DNA of 64,000 bases from Saprospiraceae bacterium. GTDB taxonomy: Bacteria > Bacteroidota > Bacteroidia > Chitinophagales > Saprospiraceae. The notes under the pieces were generated by a model. That model was not told where the DNA came from, ran no database searches, and saw only the letters and a list, made by a program, of their open reading frames with translations. Shown here piece by piece: positions 8,277 to 17,464 of the stretch (position 1 is the stretch's first letter; each line of letters begins with the position of its first letter). The DNA lies in contig JAHCHX010000001.1 of assembly GCA_026129545.1 (NCBI GenBank), forward strand, positions 1,425,501 through 1,489,500. Reading direction: 5' to 3'. The position numbers and the translations under genes were made by a program.

Positions 8277-9860
8277 TCAACGGGCGACCACAAATTTCTG
8301 GGTACGCATGCCACTCGGCCAAGTGATTTTAGCAAAATATATGCCCGAAGGCAGTCGCGGGAAATGCATGCTGTGTTGTTGTTCGTGCCCGTTGAGGCGC
8401 AAAACCTCGCTGTGCAGCAACCTGCCGTTTTCATCCATGATTTCCACGTTGGCGGAAGTGAATAGGCAATTGGACACTGTGAGGCTCAGGACATCGGTAT
8501 TGCTTGTGTGATGCCAAATTGCGACGGAGCACTCGGATGGGTTCCAAGTTTGGGTGGTGCCTTGAAAAGTCGTGGTGGCCCAATCGCCGTGCTGGATTTC
8601 GGCCAATTGGGCGACTGCGGCAACGGTGGCTTTCACCACATTGGCCATGAACGTGAAGTTGAGTTTGTCATCCGCCATGTCTTGTGGGGTATGGTAACAG
8701 TCGTTGCGATAATCGGCACCATCGGTGAGCATCAGCGCGGGTTTGTTGCCGAACCAAAAAGGCGCGTGGTCGCTGCGCAGCAAATCCGCCACCAGCGTGC
8801 CATTGCCCGGCGATATGAGCGTGACAACTTTCAAGTCAGGCACAAACTCTGCTGCCGCGCTGCTGAACAGAAGTGCCAACGGCTCGCAATTGGCGTTGGC
8901 CACGTTGGTAATAAAATCGCCTCTTCGTTGGTTGGCATTGATTTGGGCCGTCGCGTCGGGAAAAATGAGGTTGAAGCCCGGCGGTATATCTTGAGTGTTG
9001 GGCTCTTCAGAGTAGTATCCAATCATTTCAAAATTGAACACACCCTCCACCTGCTCATTAAGCGGAAGACTTCCGACGTAAGCCAGGCTACCCCGCAAGC
9101 CATCTTCTTCCATATCAAAACCGATGTAGCGCAGCGTCTTTTTGGATGGGTAGCGGCTCAATATACGGGCTACTTCCATGACTCCAGCCACACCGCTGCC
9201 ATTGTCGTCGGCTCCGGGCGAGTTGTTGACCGTGTCGTAGTGCGCATCCACGATGACAACCTTCTCTGAAGTGCCGGTACCAGATAGCGTGCCGATGATG
9301 TTGCGTCCAGTCGCTCCTAAGTATGTAAATGTCTGCTCGCTCAAGGCCAGCCCTAACTGGTCGAAATGTTGGCGCAATTCATCCCTCACAGCGTTGAGGT
9401 GGGTCAATCCCGTGACCCGGTGCCGGATACCCTCCACAAATGCGAGGTCGTCGCGCAAGCGCAGGCTATCCACCTCTTCCACCAAAGCCTGAATATCAAA
9501 ATTTTGCTTGTCGTCGGCCACCAGACGAACGGTAAATGCCGCGCTCTGCATGGGTGCCAACGCACTGATGTCGCACACTATGGCGCGATTCGTTCCGGTT
9601 GCCACAGGAAAACCCCAATCGCCCGAAGCAGACACCAGGGGGGTGAGATTGTAGGTCTGGCCGCCATCGCTGGAAAAGGCGAGCGATATTTCCACTGGGT
9701 CGTTTTCCTCGTCGAAGAGGTCGTACGTCAAGGTAAGCGTATTGTTGGGCCAGTCCGCCGAAGCAACAAAGTTGGAAATCAGGGGTGCTTGGTTGGGTGT
9801 TTGGGAAGAGAGCGTGTTGGCAAGCAGGGTGCAAGCAACGAATGCAAGCGATTTATGCAT
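8277..9860 (-). CDS. Secreted M28-family metallopeptidase with C-terminal sorting-type domain
   Basis: The 527-residue product starts with a signal peptide (MHKSLAFVACTLLANTLSSQ). An N-terminal Ig-like region (about 25-115) is followed by the M28 catalytic domain. The expected zinc ligands and catalytic acids are visible: VDAHYDT (His207), GADDNGSG (Asp218), DMEEDG (Glu251/252) and YHTPQD (His390), so it should be an active aminopeptidase or carboxypeptidase-type enzyme. The last 80 residues (VEIMDENGRLLHSEVLRLNG to KFVVAR) match the pattern of type IX secretion C-terminal domains. ATG at 9860 starts the signal peptide; 56 upstream in-frame codons have no support. Confidence 0.87.
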   Translation of the reverse strand: MHKSLAFVACTLLANTLSSQTPNQAPLISNFVASADWPNNTLTLTYDLFDEENDPVEISLAFSSDGGQTYNLTPLVSASGDWGFPVATGTNRAIVCDISALAPMQSAAFTVRLVADDKQNFDIQALVEEVDSLRLRDDLAFVEGIRHRVTGLTHLNAVRDELRQHFDQLGLALSEQTFTYLGATGRNIIGTLSGTGTSEKVVIVDAHYDTVNNSPGADDNGSGVAGVMEVARILSRYPSKKTLRYIGFDMEEDGLRGSLAYVGSLPLNEQVEGVFNFEMIGYYSEEPNTQDIPPGFNLIFPDATAQINANQRRGDFITNVANANCEPLALLFSSAAAEFVPDLKVVTLISPGNGTLVADLLRSDHAPFWFGNKPALMLTDGADYRNDCYHTPQDMADDKLNFTFMANVVKATVAAVAQLAEIQHGDWATTTFQGTTQTWNPSECSVAIWHHTSNTDVLSLTVSNCLFTSANVEIMDENGRLLHSEVLRLNGHEQQHSMHFPRLPSGIYFAKITWPSGMRTQKFVVAR

Positions 9861-9900
9861 ATCTTGAGTGTTTTTCAAAAAATCGCTCAAAAATACAAAA

Positions 9901-9919
9901 GGTACGCCGCTGGCGTACC
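9901..9919. repeat. Short perfect palindrome
   Basis: GGTACGCC and GGCGTACC flank GCT, giving an eight-base-pair hairpin. On the minus strand it is followed by TTTTGTATTTTT and could act as a terminator, but no minus-strand gene precedes it. It resembles the GTACGCC...GGCGTAC arms of the repeat inserted near 49235. It lies in the 398-base spacer between the peptidase and metH. Confidence 0.55.
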
Positions 9920-10083
9920 CTTTGCAACAAACAAAACCAACTAAAAAACCTGCTTTATGCTCCGTGTGGTGTATCGAGGTTGGGTATTCTTCCTTATGAA
10001 CGCACAAAAAACGAGCGCATCCCGACAAACGCTGCCAAGAGCATCAGATTTTTTTGAACTGTGTTTTGACGAACGGCAGAGAG

Positions 10084-10116
10084 TTTGTTTTTTCTTTTTT
10101 GTTTGGCATAAAATTG
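10084..10116 (+). promoter_or_regulatory. Possible metH promoter
   Basis: TTTG at 10084-10087 is followed after 21 bases by TAAAATTG (10109-10116), which is close to the Bacteroidota -33 TTTG / -7 TAnnTTTG pattern. The rest of the 9861-10258 spacer holds only the palindrome at 9901; I see no cobalamin riboswitch in it. Confidence 0.3.
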
Positions 10117-10258
10117 GCTTTTGGGGGCAGCTTTCACAGGCATCGCGCTCATGAAAAACACCCAAGCCCTCAAAACTCAACGCAAAAAACTTTTCCCTGC
10201 CACTTTCGTTTCTTTGCGTCAAATTTCCGCTGCAACATTGGACACAAACTTCGACCAC

Positions 10259-13200
10259 ATGCTCGCCTCCCTGCACTCGGCTGCTCGCGAGCGCATTCTC
10301 ATCATAGACGGCTCCATGGGCGTCTTCCTACAATCGTACAAATTGGATGAGGCCGATTTTCGCGGCGAACGCTTCGCACAGCACCACAGAGACCTCAAAG
10401 GCAACTTCGATGTGCTGTGCCTTACCAAGCCTGACATCATAGAGGGTATCCACCGCGCCTACCTCGACGCGGGCGCAGACATTATAGAGACCAACACCTT
10501 CAACGCCACCGCCATCTCGCAGGCCGAGTTTGATATGCCAGCGGGTGTTTGCTACGATATCAACTTTGCTGCCGCACAAATCGCTCGCCGCGCCGCAGAT
10601 GACTACACCGCCGCCGAACCATCCAGACCACGCTGGGTGGCAGGTGCCGTCGGCCCGCTCAACAAAACCCTTTCGCTCTCGCCCGACGTGAACGCCCCCG
10701 GCTTCCGGGCACTCACGTTCGACGAGGCTAAGGATGCCTACGCGGAGCAGATGCGGGGCCTTGTGGACGGGGGCGCCCACCTCATCCTGATTGAAACCAT
10801 CTTTGATGTGCTCAACTGCAAAGCAGCCATTTACGCAGTAGAGGAAGTTTTTGAGGAAAAAAACACGCGCCTGCCCGTCATCATATCTGGCACCATCACC
10901 GATGCCTCTGGACGCACATTGAGCGGCCAAACGGTGGAAGCGTTCTGGATTTCGGTGAAACACGCGAAGCCTTTTGCCGTGGGTCTCAATTGCGCACTCG
11001 GCGCCGCCGAAATGCGGCCACACCTGGAAACACTTTCCCAAATCGCGGATTGCTTCATCAGCGCCTATCCCAATGCAGGCCTTCCCAACGAATTTGGCGA
11101 ATACGACCAAAGCGCCCACGAAATGTGCGTTCTGATGGAAGACTTCGCCCGCTCAGGTTTTGTGAACATCCTCGGCGGCTGCTGCGGCACCACCCCCGAA
11201 CACATTCGGCATATCGCGGAACACGTCAGCAAATATCCGCCGCGCGTGCCGCCCCACAGTTCCTTTGCAGGGCTGCGGAACGAGCCCTCCCCTTCCACCA
11301 ATGGTAAGGCTCAGCCGGGCTTCACCATGCTCGCGGGTCTCGAACCGCTCATCATTCGCCCGGAGACCAATTTTGTCAACATCGGCGAACGCACCAACGT
11401 GACCGGCTCCGCCAAGTTCGCACAACTCATCAAGTCGGGCAATTACGCAGAGGCGCTCAGTGTGGCACGTCAACAGGTAGAGGGCGGCGCCCAAATCATT
11501 GACGTGAACATGGACGAGGGGCTGCTCGACTCGGAAGCCGCGATGGTCAAGTTCCTCAACCTCATGTCCGCCGAACCCGACATCGCCAAACTGCCCGTGA
11601 TGGTAGATTCCTCCAAATTTCGAGTCATCGAGGCTGGCTTGAAATGTTTGCAGGGAAAAAGCATCGTCAACTCAATTTCGATGAAGGAAGGCGAAGCCGA
11701 GTTTGTCCGACAAGCCAATATCTGCCGCCGCTTCGGCGCAGCAGTGGTCGTAATGGCATTTGACGAGCAAGGCCAAGCTGACACCACCCAACGCAAGGTG
11801 GAAATCTGCCAACGTGCCTACAAAATACTGACGGAGCAAGTTGGGTTCGACCCCACCGACATCATTTTCGACCCCAACATCTTCGCCGTCGCAACAGGCA
11901 TAGAAGAACACAACGAATACGCCATCAACTTTATAGAAGCCACACGCATCATAAAAGCCACCTGCCCAGGTGCCAAAATATCGGGAGGCGTGAGCAACCT
12001 TTCCTTTTCATTTAGGGGAAACAATGTGGTGCGAGAGGCAATGCACTCTGCCTTCCTCTACCATGCCATTCAGGCCGGTATGGACATGGGCATCGTGAAC
12101 GCCGGCATGATTGAGGTGTACGAGGAAATACCCAAAGAATTGCTCCAACGCATCGAGGATGTGCTCTTCAACCGCCACCCCGACGCTACCGAGGAATTGG
12201 TCAAACTGGCGGAATCCTTCAAGTCCACAGGCGGAAAAACACTGACAGAAGACCTCTCGTGGCGAGAAGGCAGTGTGAAAGAGCGCATCACGCACGCGCT
12301 GGTGAAAGGTCTCGACAAGTTTATCGAGGAAGACACGGAGGAAGCCCGTCGCCTGTTCCCTGCCCCGTTGCAGGTCATCGAAGGGCCGTTGATGGACGGC
12401 ATGAACGTGGTGGGTGACTTGTTTGGAGCCGGAAAGATGTTCTTGCCACAAGTGGTCAAGAGCGCCCGTGTGATGAAAAAAGCAGTGGCCTATTTGGAGC
12501 CATTTATTCAGGCTGAAAAAGGCGCGACCTTCGCAGCGAAAGGCAAAATCCTCTTGGCGACCGTGAAAGGTGATGTGCACGACATCGGCAAAAACATTGT
12601 CGGGGTGGTACTGGGCTGTAACAATTACGACATCGTGGATTTGGGCGTGATGGTGCCTGCCGAAAAAATACTAAAAACGGCCATCGAGGAAAAAGTAGAT
12701 GTCATCGGCCTGTCAGGACTGATTACCCCTTCGCTCGACGAGATGGTGCACGTCGCCAAAGAGATGCAACGCCTCAATTTCAACATCCCCTTACTCATAG
12801 GAGGAGCCACCACTTCCAAGACCCACACCGCCGTCAAAGTGGAACCACAATACAGCAACGCGCCCGTTGTCCATGTGCTCGATGCCAGCCGTTCGGTCGC
12901 CGTGGTCAGCTCGCTGCTCACCAAAAACGAAACAGAGCACAAGGCCTTCGTGCAAGGCGTACAGGTCGAATACGAGCAAATACGCGTTCAGCGCGCCAAC
13001 CGCCAATCGTCAAAACAATATCTGACGCTTGAACAAGCCCGCGCCAATAAGCTGGAATTGGATTGGCGCAACTACACACCTCCCAAACCCAATTTTGTGG
13101 GCATAAAAACCTTCGACAACTATTCGCTCGAAGAGATTTCGGACTACATTGACTGGACACCCTTCTTCCAAAGCTGGCAGTTGGCAGGCAAATTCCCGGC

Positions 13201-14002
13201 GATTCTCGACGACGAAGTGGTAGGCGTGGAAGCAAAAAAACTGTACCACGATGCGCAATCCATGCTGCGTCAAATCATTGACGGGCAGTGGCTTACAGCG
13301 CGGGCAGTAATTGGGATTTTCCCAGCCAACGCCATTGACGACGACGACATCCACCTCTACACGGACGAAAGCCGAACCACCGTGCTGACCACGCTGCGCA
13401 ACCTAAGGCAGCAAAATGTGAAAGCAGCGGGACAAGCCAACTTCTGCCTCTCCGACTTTGTCGCCCCAGCCGCAACAGGCAAGGCCGACTACCTCGGCGC
13501 ATTCGCAGTCACCGCAGGCATCGGTATCGAGAAGCACGTCAAACGATTTGAAGCCACCCACGACGATTACGCCGCCATCATGCTCAAGGCGCTCGCCGAC
13601 CGTTTGGCGGAGGCATTTGCCGAACGAATGCACGAACGGGTGCGCAAAGAATTCTGGGGGTATGCTGCCGCCGAAAACCTCGACAACGACTCGCTCATCA
13701 CCGAAAAATACCAAGGCATTCGGCCAGCGCCCGGCTATCCCGCTTGCCCCGAACACACTGAAAAACGAACGCTGTGGCAGTTGCTCCAGCCCGAAGAACG
13801 GTCAGGCATACAGCTGACCGAAAGCTGCGCCATGTACCCGACCGCTTCGGTGAGCGGCTGGTATTTTAGCCATCCCGATTCCAAATACTTTGGGCTGGGG
13901 CAAATCGGCAAAGACCAAACGGAGGATTACGCACGACGCAAAGGCATGAGCCTCGCCGAGGCAGAGCGTTGGCTGATGCCCGTGTTGAATTACGACCCGT
14001 GA
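10259..14002 (+). CDS. metH: Cobalamin-dependent methionine synthase
   Basis: The 1247-residue protein has all four MetH modules. The homocysteine-binding barrel carries the zinc ligands Cys245 (GLNCALG) and Cys308/Cys309 (GGCCGTT). The pterin-binding domain has [13 protein letters not shown] and spans about 355-620. The cobalamin cap and domain carry [10 protein letters not shown] (772-781), whose His coordinates cobalt. The activation domain, which binds S-adenosylmethionine, follows from about 900. It transfers a methyl group from 5-methyltetrahydrofolate to homocysteine through methylcobalamin. The start at 10259 gives zinc-ligand numbering within two residues of E. coli MetH. In-frame ATG 10151 or TTG 10121 would add 36 or 46 residues unlike the family. 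It is monocistronic. Confidence 0.95.
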   Translation: MLASLHSAARERILIIDGSMGVFLQSYKLDEADFRGERFAQHHRDLKGNFDVLCLTKPDIIEGIHRAYLDAGADIIETNTFNATAISQAEFDMPAGVCYDINFAAAQIARRAADDYTAAEPSRPRWVAGAVGPLNKTLSLSPDVNAPGFRALTFDEAKDAYAEQMRGLVDGGAHLILIETIFDVLNCKAAIYAVEEVFEEKNTRLPVIISGTITDASGRTLSGQTVEAFWISVKHAKPFAVGLNCALGAAEMRPHLETLSQIADCFISAYPNAGLPNEFGEYDQSAHEMCVLMEDFARSGFVNILGGCCGTTPEHIRHIAEHVSKYPPRVPPHSSFAGLRNEPSPSTNGKAQPGFTMLAGLEPLIIRPETNFVNIGERTNVTGSAKFAQLIKSGNYAEALSVARQQVEGGAQIIDVNMDEGLLDSEAAMVKFLNLMSAEPDIAKLPVMVDSSKFRVIEAGLKCLQGKSIVNSISMKEGEAEFVRQANICRRFGAAVVVMAFDEQGQADTTQRKVEICQRAYKILTEQVGFDPTDIIFDPNIFAVATGIEEHNEYAINFIEATRIIKATCPGAKISGGVSNLSFSFRGNNVVREAMHSAFLYHAIQAGMDMGIVNAGMIEVYEEIPKELLQRIEDVLFNRHPDATEELVKLAESFKSTGGKTLTEDLSWREGSVKERITHALVKGLDKFIEEDTEEARRLFPAPLQVIEGPLMDGMNVVGDLFGAGKMFLPQVVKSARVMKKAVAYLEPFIQAEKGATFAAKGKILLATVKGDVHDIGKNIVGVVLGCNNYDIVDLGVMVPAEKILKTAIEEKVDVIGLSGLITPSLDEMVHVAKEMQRLNFNIPLLIGGATTSKTHTAVKVEPQYSNAPVVHVLDASRSVAVVSSLLTKNETEHKAFVQGVQVEYEQIRVQRANRQSSKQYLTLEQARANKLELDWRNYTPPKPNFVGIKTFDNYSLEEISDYIDWTPFFQSWQLAGKFPAILDDEVVGVEAKKLYHDAQSMLRQIIDGQWLTARAVIGIFPANAIDDDDIHLYTDESRTTVLTTLRNLRQQNVKAAGQANFCLSDFVAPAATGKADYLGAFAVTAGIGIEKHVKRFEATHDDYAAIMLKALADRLAEAFAERMHERVRKEFWGYAAAENLDNDSLITEKYQGIRPAPGYPACPEHTEKRTLWQLLQPEERSGIQLTESCAMYPTASVSGWYFSHPDSKYFGLGQIGKDQTEDYARRKGMSLAEAERWLMPVLNYDP

Positions 14003-14040
14003 AGTCGGCATTAAATTTGTCGAGCGGCAGGTGCACCTTT

Positions 14041-14076
14041 TCAATTTTGAGTAATTTTGCTGCTCAATTTTGAGTA
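14041..14076 (+). promoter_or_regulatory. Direct repeats with -7 element at regulator start (possible autoregulatory operator)
   Basis: TCAATTTTGAGTA occurs at 14041-14053 and again at 14064-14076, exactly 23 bases apart (about two helical turns). Each copy contains the partly palindromic TCAATTTTGA. A perfect Bacteroidota -7 element, TAATTTTG (14052-14059), lies between and overlaps the first copy. The second copy runs into the ATG of the regulator gene. The arrangement is what an autorepressor site would look like; binding is inference. Confidence 0.5.
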
Positions 14077-14615
14077 TGATTGACGCACTCATCTCTTCCA
14101 AAACACGCATCAAGCTATTGTTGAAATTTTTTCTCAACAGCCACGCCACCGCGTACCTGCGCAGTTTGGAGAGTGAGTTCGGCGAATCCTCCAACGGCAT
14201 CCGCGTGGAGCTCAACCGATTGGAAGGCGCAGGCCTGCTTACTTCCGAAAGCGAAGGCAACAAAAAAATCTTCCGTGCCAACACATCCCATCCGCTGTTC
14301 AACGAGATTCACAACATTGTGATGAAACACGTCGGCCTCGACCAAGTCATTGAAAACGTCATTCAAAGACTTGGGCAAGTGCAGCGCGTGTATCTTGTCG
14401 GCGATTTTTCAAAAGGCATGGACAGCCAAGTGATTGACTTGGTGTTTGTCGGCGATTTTGACAAAACCTACTTGACCTCATTGGTTGAAAAAGCGGAGAA
14501 AATCATCGGGCGAAAAATCCGCTATTTGATTTACGACAGCGAGGAGGCGGCGATGATTGACTGGAAAAAACACAACCCAGAACCCCTCTTGATTTGGAGC
14601 GAAAACAAGGTTTAA
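14076..14615 (+). CDS. Winged-helix regulator with degenerate nucleotidyltransferase domain
   Basis: The 179-residue protein starts MIDALISSKTRIKLLLKFF. Its first 85 residues form an ArsR/MarR-like winged helix (recognition region SSNGIRVELNRLEGAGLL). Residues of about 105-179 look like a minimal nucleotidyltransferase: YLVGDFSKGMDSQVIDLVFV keeps the GxxSxG and DL pattern but lacks the usual GS...DxD catalytic set, so it is probably a sensing or binding domain. It stands at the head of the polysaccharide locus, on the same strand and 166 bases before the first sugar enzyme, so it likely controls the cluster and itself. An in-frame TTG two codons upstream is less likely than ATG. Confidence 0.7.
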   Translation: MIDALISSKTRIKLLLKFFLNSHATAYLRSLESEFGESSNGIRVELNRLEGAGLLTSESEGNKKIFRANTSHPLFNEIHNIVMKHVGLDQVIENVIQRLGQVQRVYLVGDFSKGMDSQVIDLVFVGDFDKTYLTSLVEKAEKIIGRKIRYLIYDSEEAAMIDWKKHNPEPLLIWSENKV

Positions 14616-14651
14616 AAATTCTAAGACGTGCATTTCAAATTGTTGCTTTTG

Positions 14652-14673
14652 TACGCCGCAACGCTGTTCGGCA
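14652..14673. repeat. Dispersed palindromic repeat copy
   Basis: This stretch, beginning GTACGCCGCAACGC and ending GTTCGGC, differs by one substitution and one missing base from the left half of the repeat inside the glycosyltransferase gene at 49235. It is followed by a related GGAAC...GTTCC-like stretch (CGGAACACCGCTCCG). It occupies the spacer between the regulator and the dehydrogenase gene, which otherwise shows nothing clear. Confidence 0.5.
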
Positions 14674-14781
14674 TTTATCGGAACACCGCTCCGATTTGGT
14701 TACGACAATTTGAAGCGTACCCAATTCTAAGCACTCCCCTTCTTTTGAATTACTGAATGCAAGATTTTCATCCTCAGCAAA

Positions 14782-16071
14782 ATGTATCAAGCACTTAAAG
14801 ACAAACAGAAAACCATCGCAGTAGTTGGCCTCGGCTATGTCGGCCTACCCATCGCTTTGGAATTTGCCCGCCACTTTCGCGTCATCGGCTTCGACATCAA
14901 CAAGGCCCGCATCGAAATGATGCGCCGGGGCGAAGACCCTTCCAGAGAACTCGACCCGGAAGCATTTCACAACACCGACATCACGTTCACCGACGAGATA
15001 GAAGTACTCCGAAAGGCTCATTTTTTCGTCATAGCCGTGCCAACGGACATCGATGAACACAAAGTGCCCGACCTCAACCCACTAAAAAAAGCCTCAGCCA
15101 GCGTGGGCAAAGCCCTCAAGAAAGGTGACTACGTCATCTATGAGTCAACGGTATACCCAGGCTGCACGGAAGAAGACTGCCTGCCTATCTTGGAAGAAGT
15201 GTCCGGCTTGAAAATGGGGCGCGACTTCAAACTAGGGTATTCCCCAGAGCGCATCAATCCCGGCGACAAATCACGCCCATTGACCAAAATACTCAAAATA
15301 GTGAGCGGCTCCGACGACGAGGCATTGGAGGAAATCGCCCAAACCTACGGCCACATCATAGAAGCTGGTGTCTATAAAGCCAGCAGCATCAAAGTCGCTG
15401 AGGCCGCCAAGGTCATCGAAAACACACAGCGCGACCTCAACATCTCTTTGATGAACGAGCTGGCGATGATTTTCGACCGCATGGGCATAGACACTTACGA
15501 AGTCATCAAAGCAGCCAGCACCAAGTGGAATTTCATCAAACTGTATCCGGGTCTCGTCGGCGGCCATTGCATCGGCGTTGACCCCTATTATTTGCTGCAT
15601 AAATCCGTGGAGCTTGGCTACGAACCCCAAGTAATTCTCAGCGGACGGCGCATCAATGACGGGATGCCCGCTTGGATAGCGAAAAAGCTCGTTCAGCTGC
15701 TCATCCAAAAAGACAAAAGCCCCGGCAAATCAAAAGTATTGGTGCTCGGTATCACTTTCAAGGAAGATGTGGCCGACATTCGCAACTCCAAAGTGGCCGC
15801 TCTCGTGCATGAGCTTCAGGACTACTCCATCAACGTGCACGTCGCTGACCCGCATGCGTCGCCCAACGAGGTGGCTCACGAGTACAAGCTCACGCTGGTG
15901 GACAACATTTCTGACGACTATGATGCCATTGTCGTAGCCGTAGCACATCATGAATACAGACAGTATGACAGCGCCTACTTCAAGTCAATCACTAAGGGGC
16001 ACCCCATCCTGATGGACCTAAAGGCGCTATACGACAAGGTGGATGCCGATATTCACTATTGGCGACTTTAA
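14782..16071 (+). CDS. UDP-sugar 6-dehydrogenase (TviB/WbpO/WecC type)
   Basis: The 429-residue protein has an N-terminal Rossmann motif (VVGLGYVGLPIA), the family block YESTVYPGCTEEDC, and the catalytic cysteine motif GGHCIGVDPYY. The C-terminal domain starts around residue 315 (VLVLGITFKEDVADIRNSK). It oxidises the C6 hydroxyl of a UDP-sugar, probably UDP-GlcNAc, UDP-GalNAc or UDP-ManNAc, to a uronic acid using two NAD+. The closest pattern is TviB-like. The locus also encodes WecB, so a UDP-ManNAcA (WecC-like) product is possible. It is the first biosynthetic gene of the polysaccharide locus. Confidence 0.88.
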   Translation: MYQALKDKQKTIAVVGLGYVGLPIALEFARHFRVIGFDINKARIEMMRRGEDPSRELDPEAFHNTDITFTDEIEVLRKAHFFVIAVPTDIDEHKVPDLNPLKKASASVGKALKKGDYVIYESTVYPGCTEEDCLPILEEVSGLKMGRDFKLGYSPERINPGDKSRPLTKILKIVSGSDDEALEEIAQTYGHIIEAGVYKASSIKVAEAAKVIENTQRDLNISLMNELAMIFDRMGIDTYEVIKAASTKWNFIKLYPGLVGGHCIGVDPYYLLHKSVELGYEPQVILSGRRINDGMPAWIAKKLVQLLIQKDKSPGKSKVLVLGITFKEDVADIRNSKVAALVHELQDYSINVHVADPHASPNEVAHEYKLTLVDNISDDYDAIVVAVAHHEYRQYDSAYFKSITKGHPILMDLKALYDKVDADIHYWRL

Positions 16072-16073
16072 GT

Positions 16074-16137
16074 AATGATGAATGAGAAACGATGAATGTC
16101 GAGCGCGGCACAAATTCGTCATTTATCATTCATCATT
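16074..16137. repeat. Inverted repeat in spacer
   Basis: AATGATGAATGA (16074-16085) and TCATTCATCATT (16126-16137) are perfect 12-base arms, with further partial pairing inside (GATGAAT against ATTCGTC). It lies three bases after the dehydrogenase stop and may act as an mRNA 3'-stabilising or attenuating hairpin. The remaining 140 bases before the aminotransferase gene show nothing clear. Confidence 0.6.
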
Positions 16138-16278
16138 GGAGAAAATGTCTTGTAAATCAATTTTTTGCCAATCAAGTGCCATAAGTCCCCCGCAACTTAT
16201 GAATGGCGAAGCCATTTTAGCGATGCACGGTTTTCAAATCAACAAATCACCCAATAGACAAATTCAACTACTGAGCAC

Positions 16279-17430
16279 ATGACAATTCAAATGGTTGACC
16301 TCAAAACCCAGTATCACCGCATCAAGGAAGAAATAGACCAAGCGGTTTTGGGTGTGATTGAGTCCACACAATATATCGGTGGGCCTAAAGTCATCTCTTT
16401 TAAAGAAAACTTGGAAAAATACCTCGGCGTGACACACGTCATCCCCTGTGCCAACGGTACGGACGCGCTCCAGATAGCGATGATGGCATTGGGGCTGAAA
16501 CCCGGCGACGAGGTCATCGTGCCAGCCTTCACCTACGTCGCCACCGCAGAGGTCATCGGCCTGCTGGGGCTTACCCCGGTCATGACCGATGTTGACCCCG
16601 ACACTTTCAATATCCGCGCCGACCACGTCGAAGCAGCCATCACCCCGCGCACCAAGGCAATCGTCCCGGTGCATCTTTTTGGCCAAAGCGTTGACATGGA
16701 GCCAATCATGGCATTGGCCAAAAAGCACAACCTGTTTGTCATTGAAGACAACGCGCAGGCAATCGGGGCTGACTACAACAGTGAGGGGGGAGCCACAAGT
16801 CACCCACACACTAAAAAAACCGGAACCATCGGACACTTCGGCTGCACCTCGTTTTTCCCCTCCAAAAATCTCGGCTGCTATGGCGACGGCGGCGCGTTGA
16901 TGACCAATGACCCGGCCTTGGCCGATGCCGCACGCATGATTGCCAACCACGGGCAATCCAAACAGTATTATCACGACAAAATCGGCGTGAACTCCCGCTT
17001 GGATGCCATTCAGGCCGCCATTTTGGATGTCAAACTCAAATATCTGGATGAGTACTGCAATGCTCGCCGCCGCGCCGCCGATTACTACGATGCTGTTTTT
17101 TCAGCCATCCCCCAATTGAAAACCCCGACAAGAAGCGCACACTCTACGCACGTTTTTCACCAATACACCCTGCAAATCAAGACACCCAACCCCAGCGCAA
17201 CCCGCGATGAACTAAAAATGTTTTTGAGCGAGCAAGGCATCCCTTGCATGATTTACTACCCCGTTCCGCTCTACAAACAAGAAGCTTTCAAGCAGTATTG
17301 GGGCGGACAAACGTTACCCGCGACTGAACATCTATGCGACGCTGTGTTCTCACTGCCCATGCACACAGAAATGACGGAGGAAATTTTGAAAAAAATAACT
17401 GGCACGGTGCGGGCTTTTTTTGAAAAATAA
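16279..17430 (+). CDS. DegT/DnrJ/EryC1/StrS-family sugar aminotransferase
   Basis: The 383-residue PLP enzyme shows the family pattern: substrate region CANGTDALQIAM, cofactor-binding VIEDNAQAIGA, and the Schiff-base lysine in FFPSKNLGCYGDGG. It is most like WbpE/WlbC-type enzymes that transfer an amino group to C3 of a keto UDP-sugar. The WbpB-type C3 oxidase that would supply such a substrate is not evident, although the locus has a GMC oxidoreductase and an aldo/keto reductase. It is downstream of the dehydrogenase and probably acts on the same UDP-sugar line. Confidence 0.88.
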   Translation: MTIQMVDLKTQYHRIKEEIDQAVLGVIESTQYIGGPKVISFKENLEKYLGVTHVIPCANGTDALQIAMMALGLKPGDEVIVPAFTYVATAEVIGLLGLTPVMTDVDPDTFNIRADHVEAAITPRTKAIVPVHLFGQSVDMEPIMALAKKHNLFVIEDNAQAIGADYNSEGGATSHPHTKKTGTIGHFGCTSFFPSKNLGCYGDGGALMTNDPALADAARMIANHGQSKQYYHDKIGVNSRLDAIQAAILDVKLKYLDEYCNARRRAADYYDAVFSAIPQLKTPTRSAHSTHVFHQYTLQIKTPNPSATRDELKMFLSEQGIPCMIYYPVPLYKQEAFKQYWGGQTLPATEHLCDAVFSLPMHTEMTEEILKKITGTVRAFFEK

Positions 17431-17464
17431 AACTGCCCCCAACCGATAATCCTCCCCCCTTGAT

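Noticed and set aside
9861..10258. Cobalamin riboswitch upstream of metH
   Set aside because: I could not find the B12-box core or a matching fold. Only a short palindrome and promoter-like sequence are visible. A covariance-model scan would settle it.
9941..10276. Minus-strand open frame opposite the metH leader
   Set aside because: No recognisable domain and a low-complexity lysine run. It lies across the promoter region of metH and is best explained as chance.
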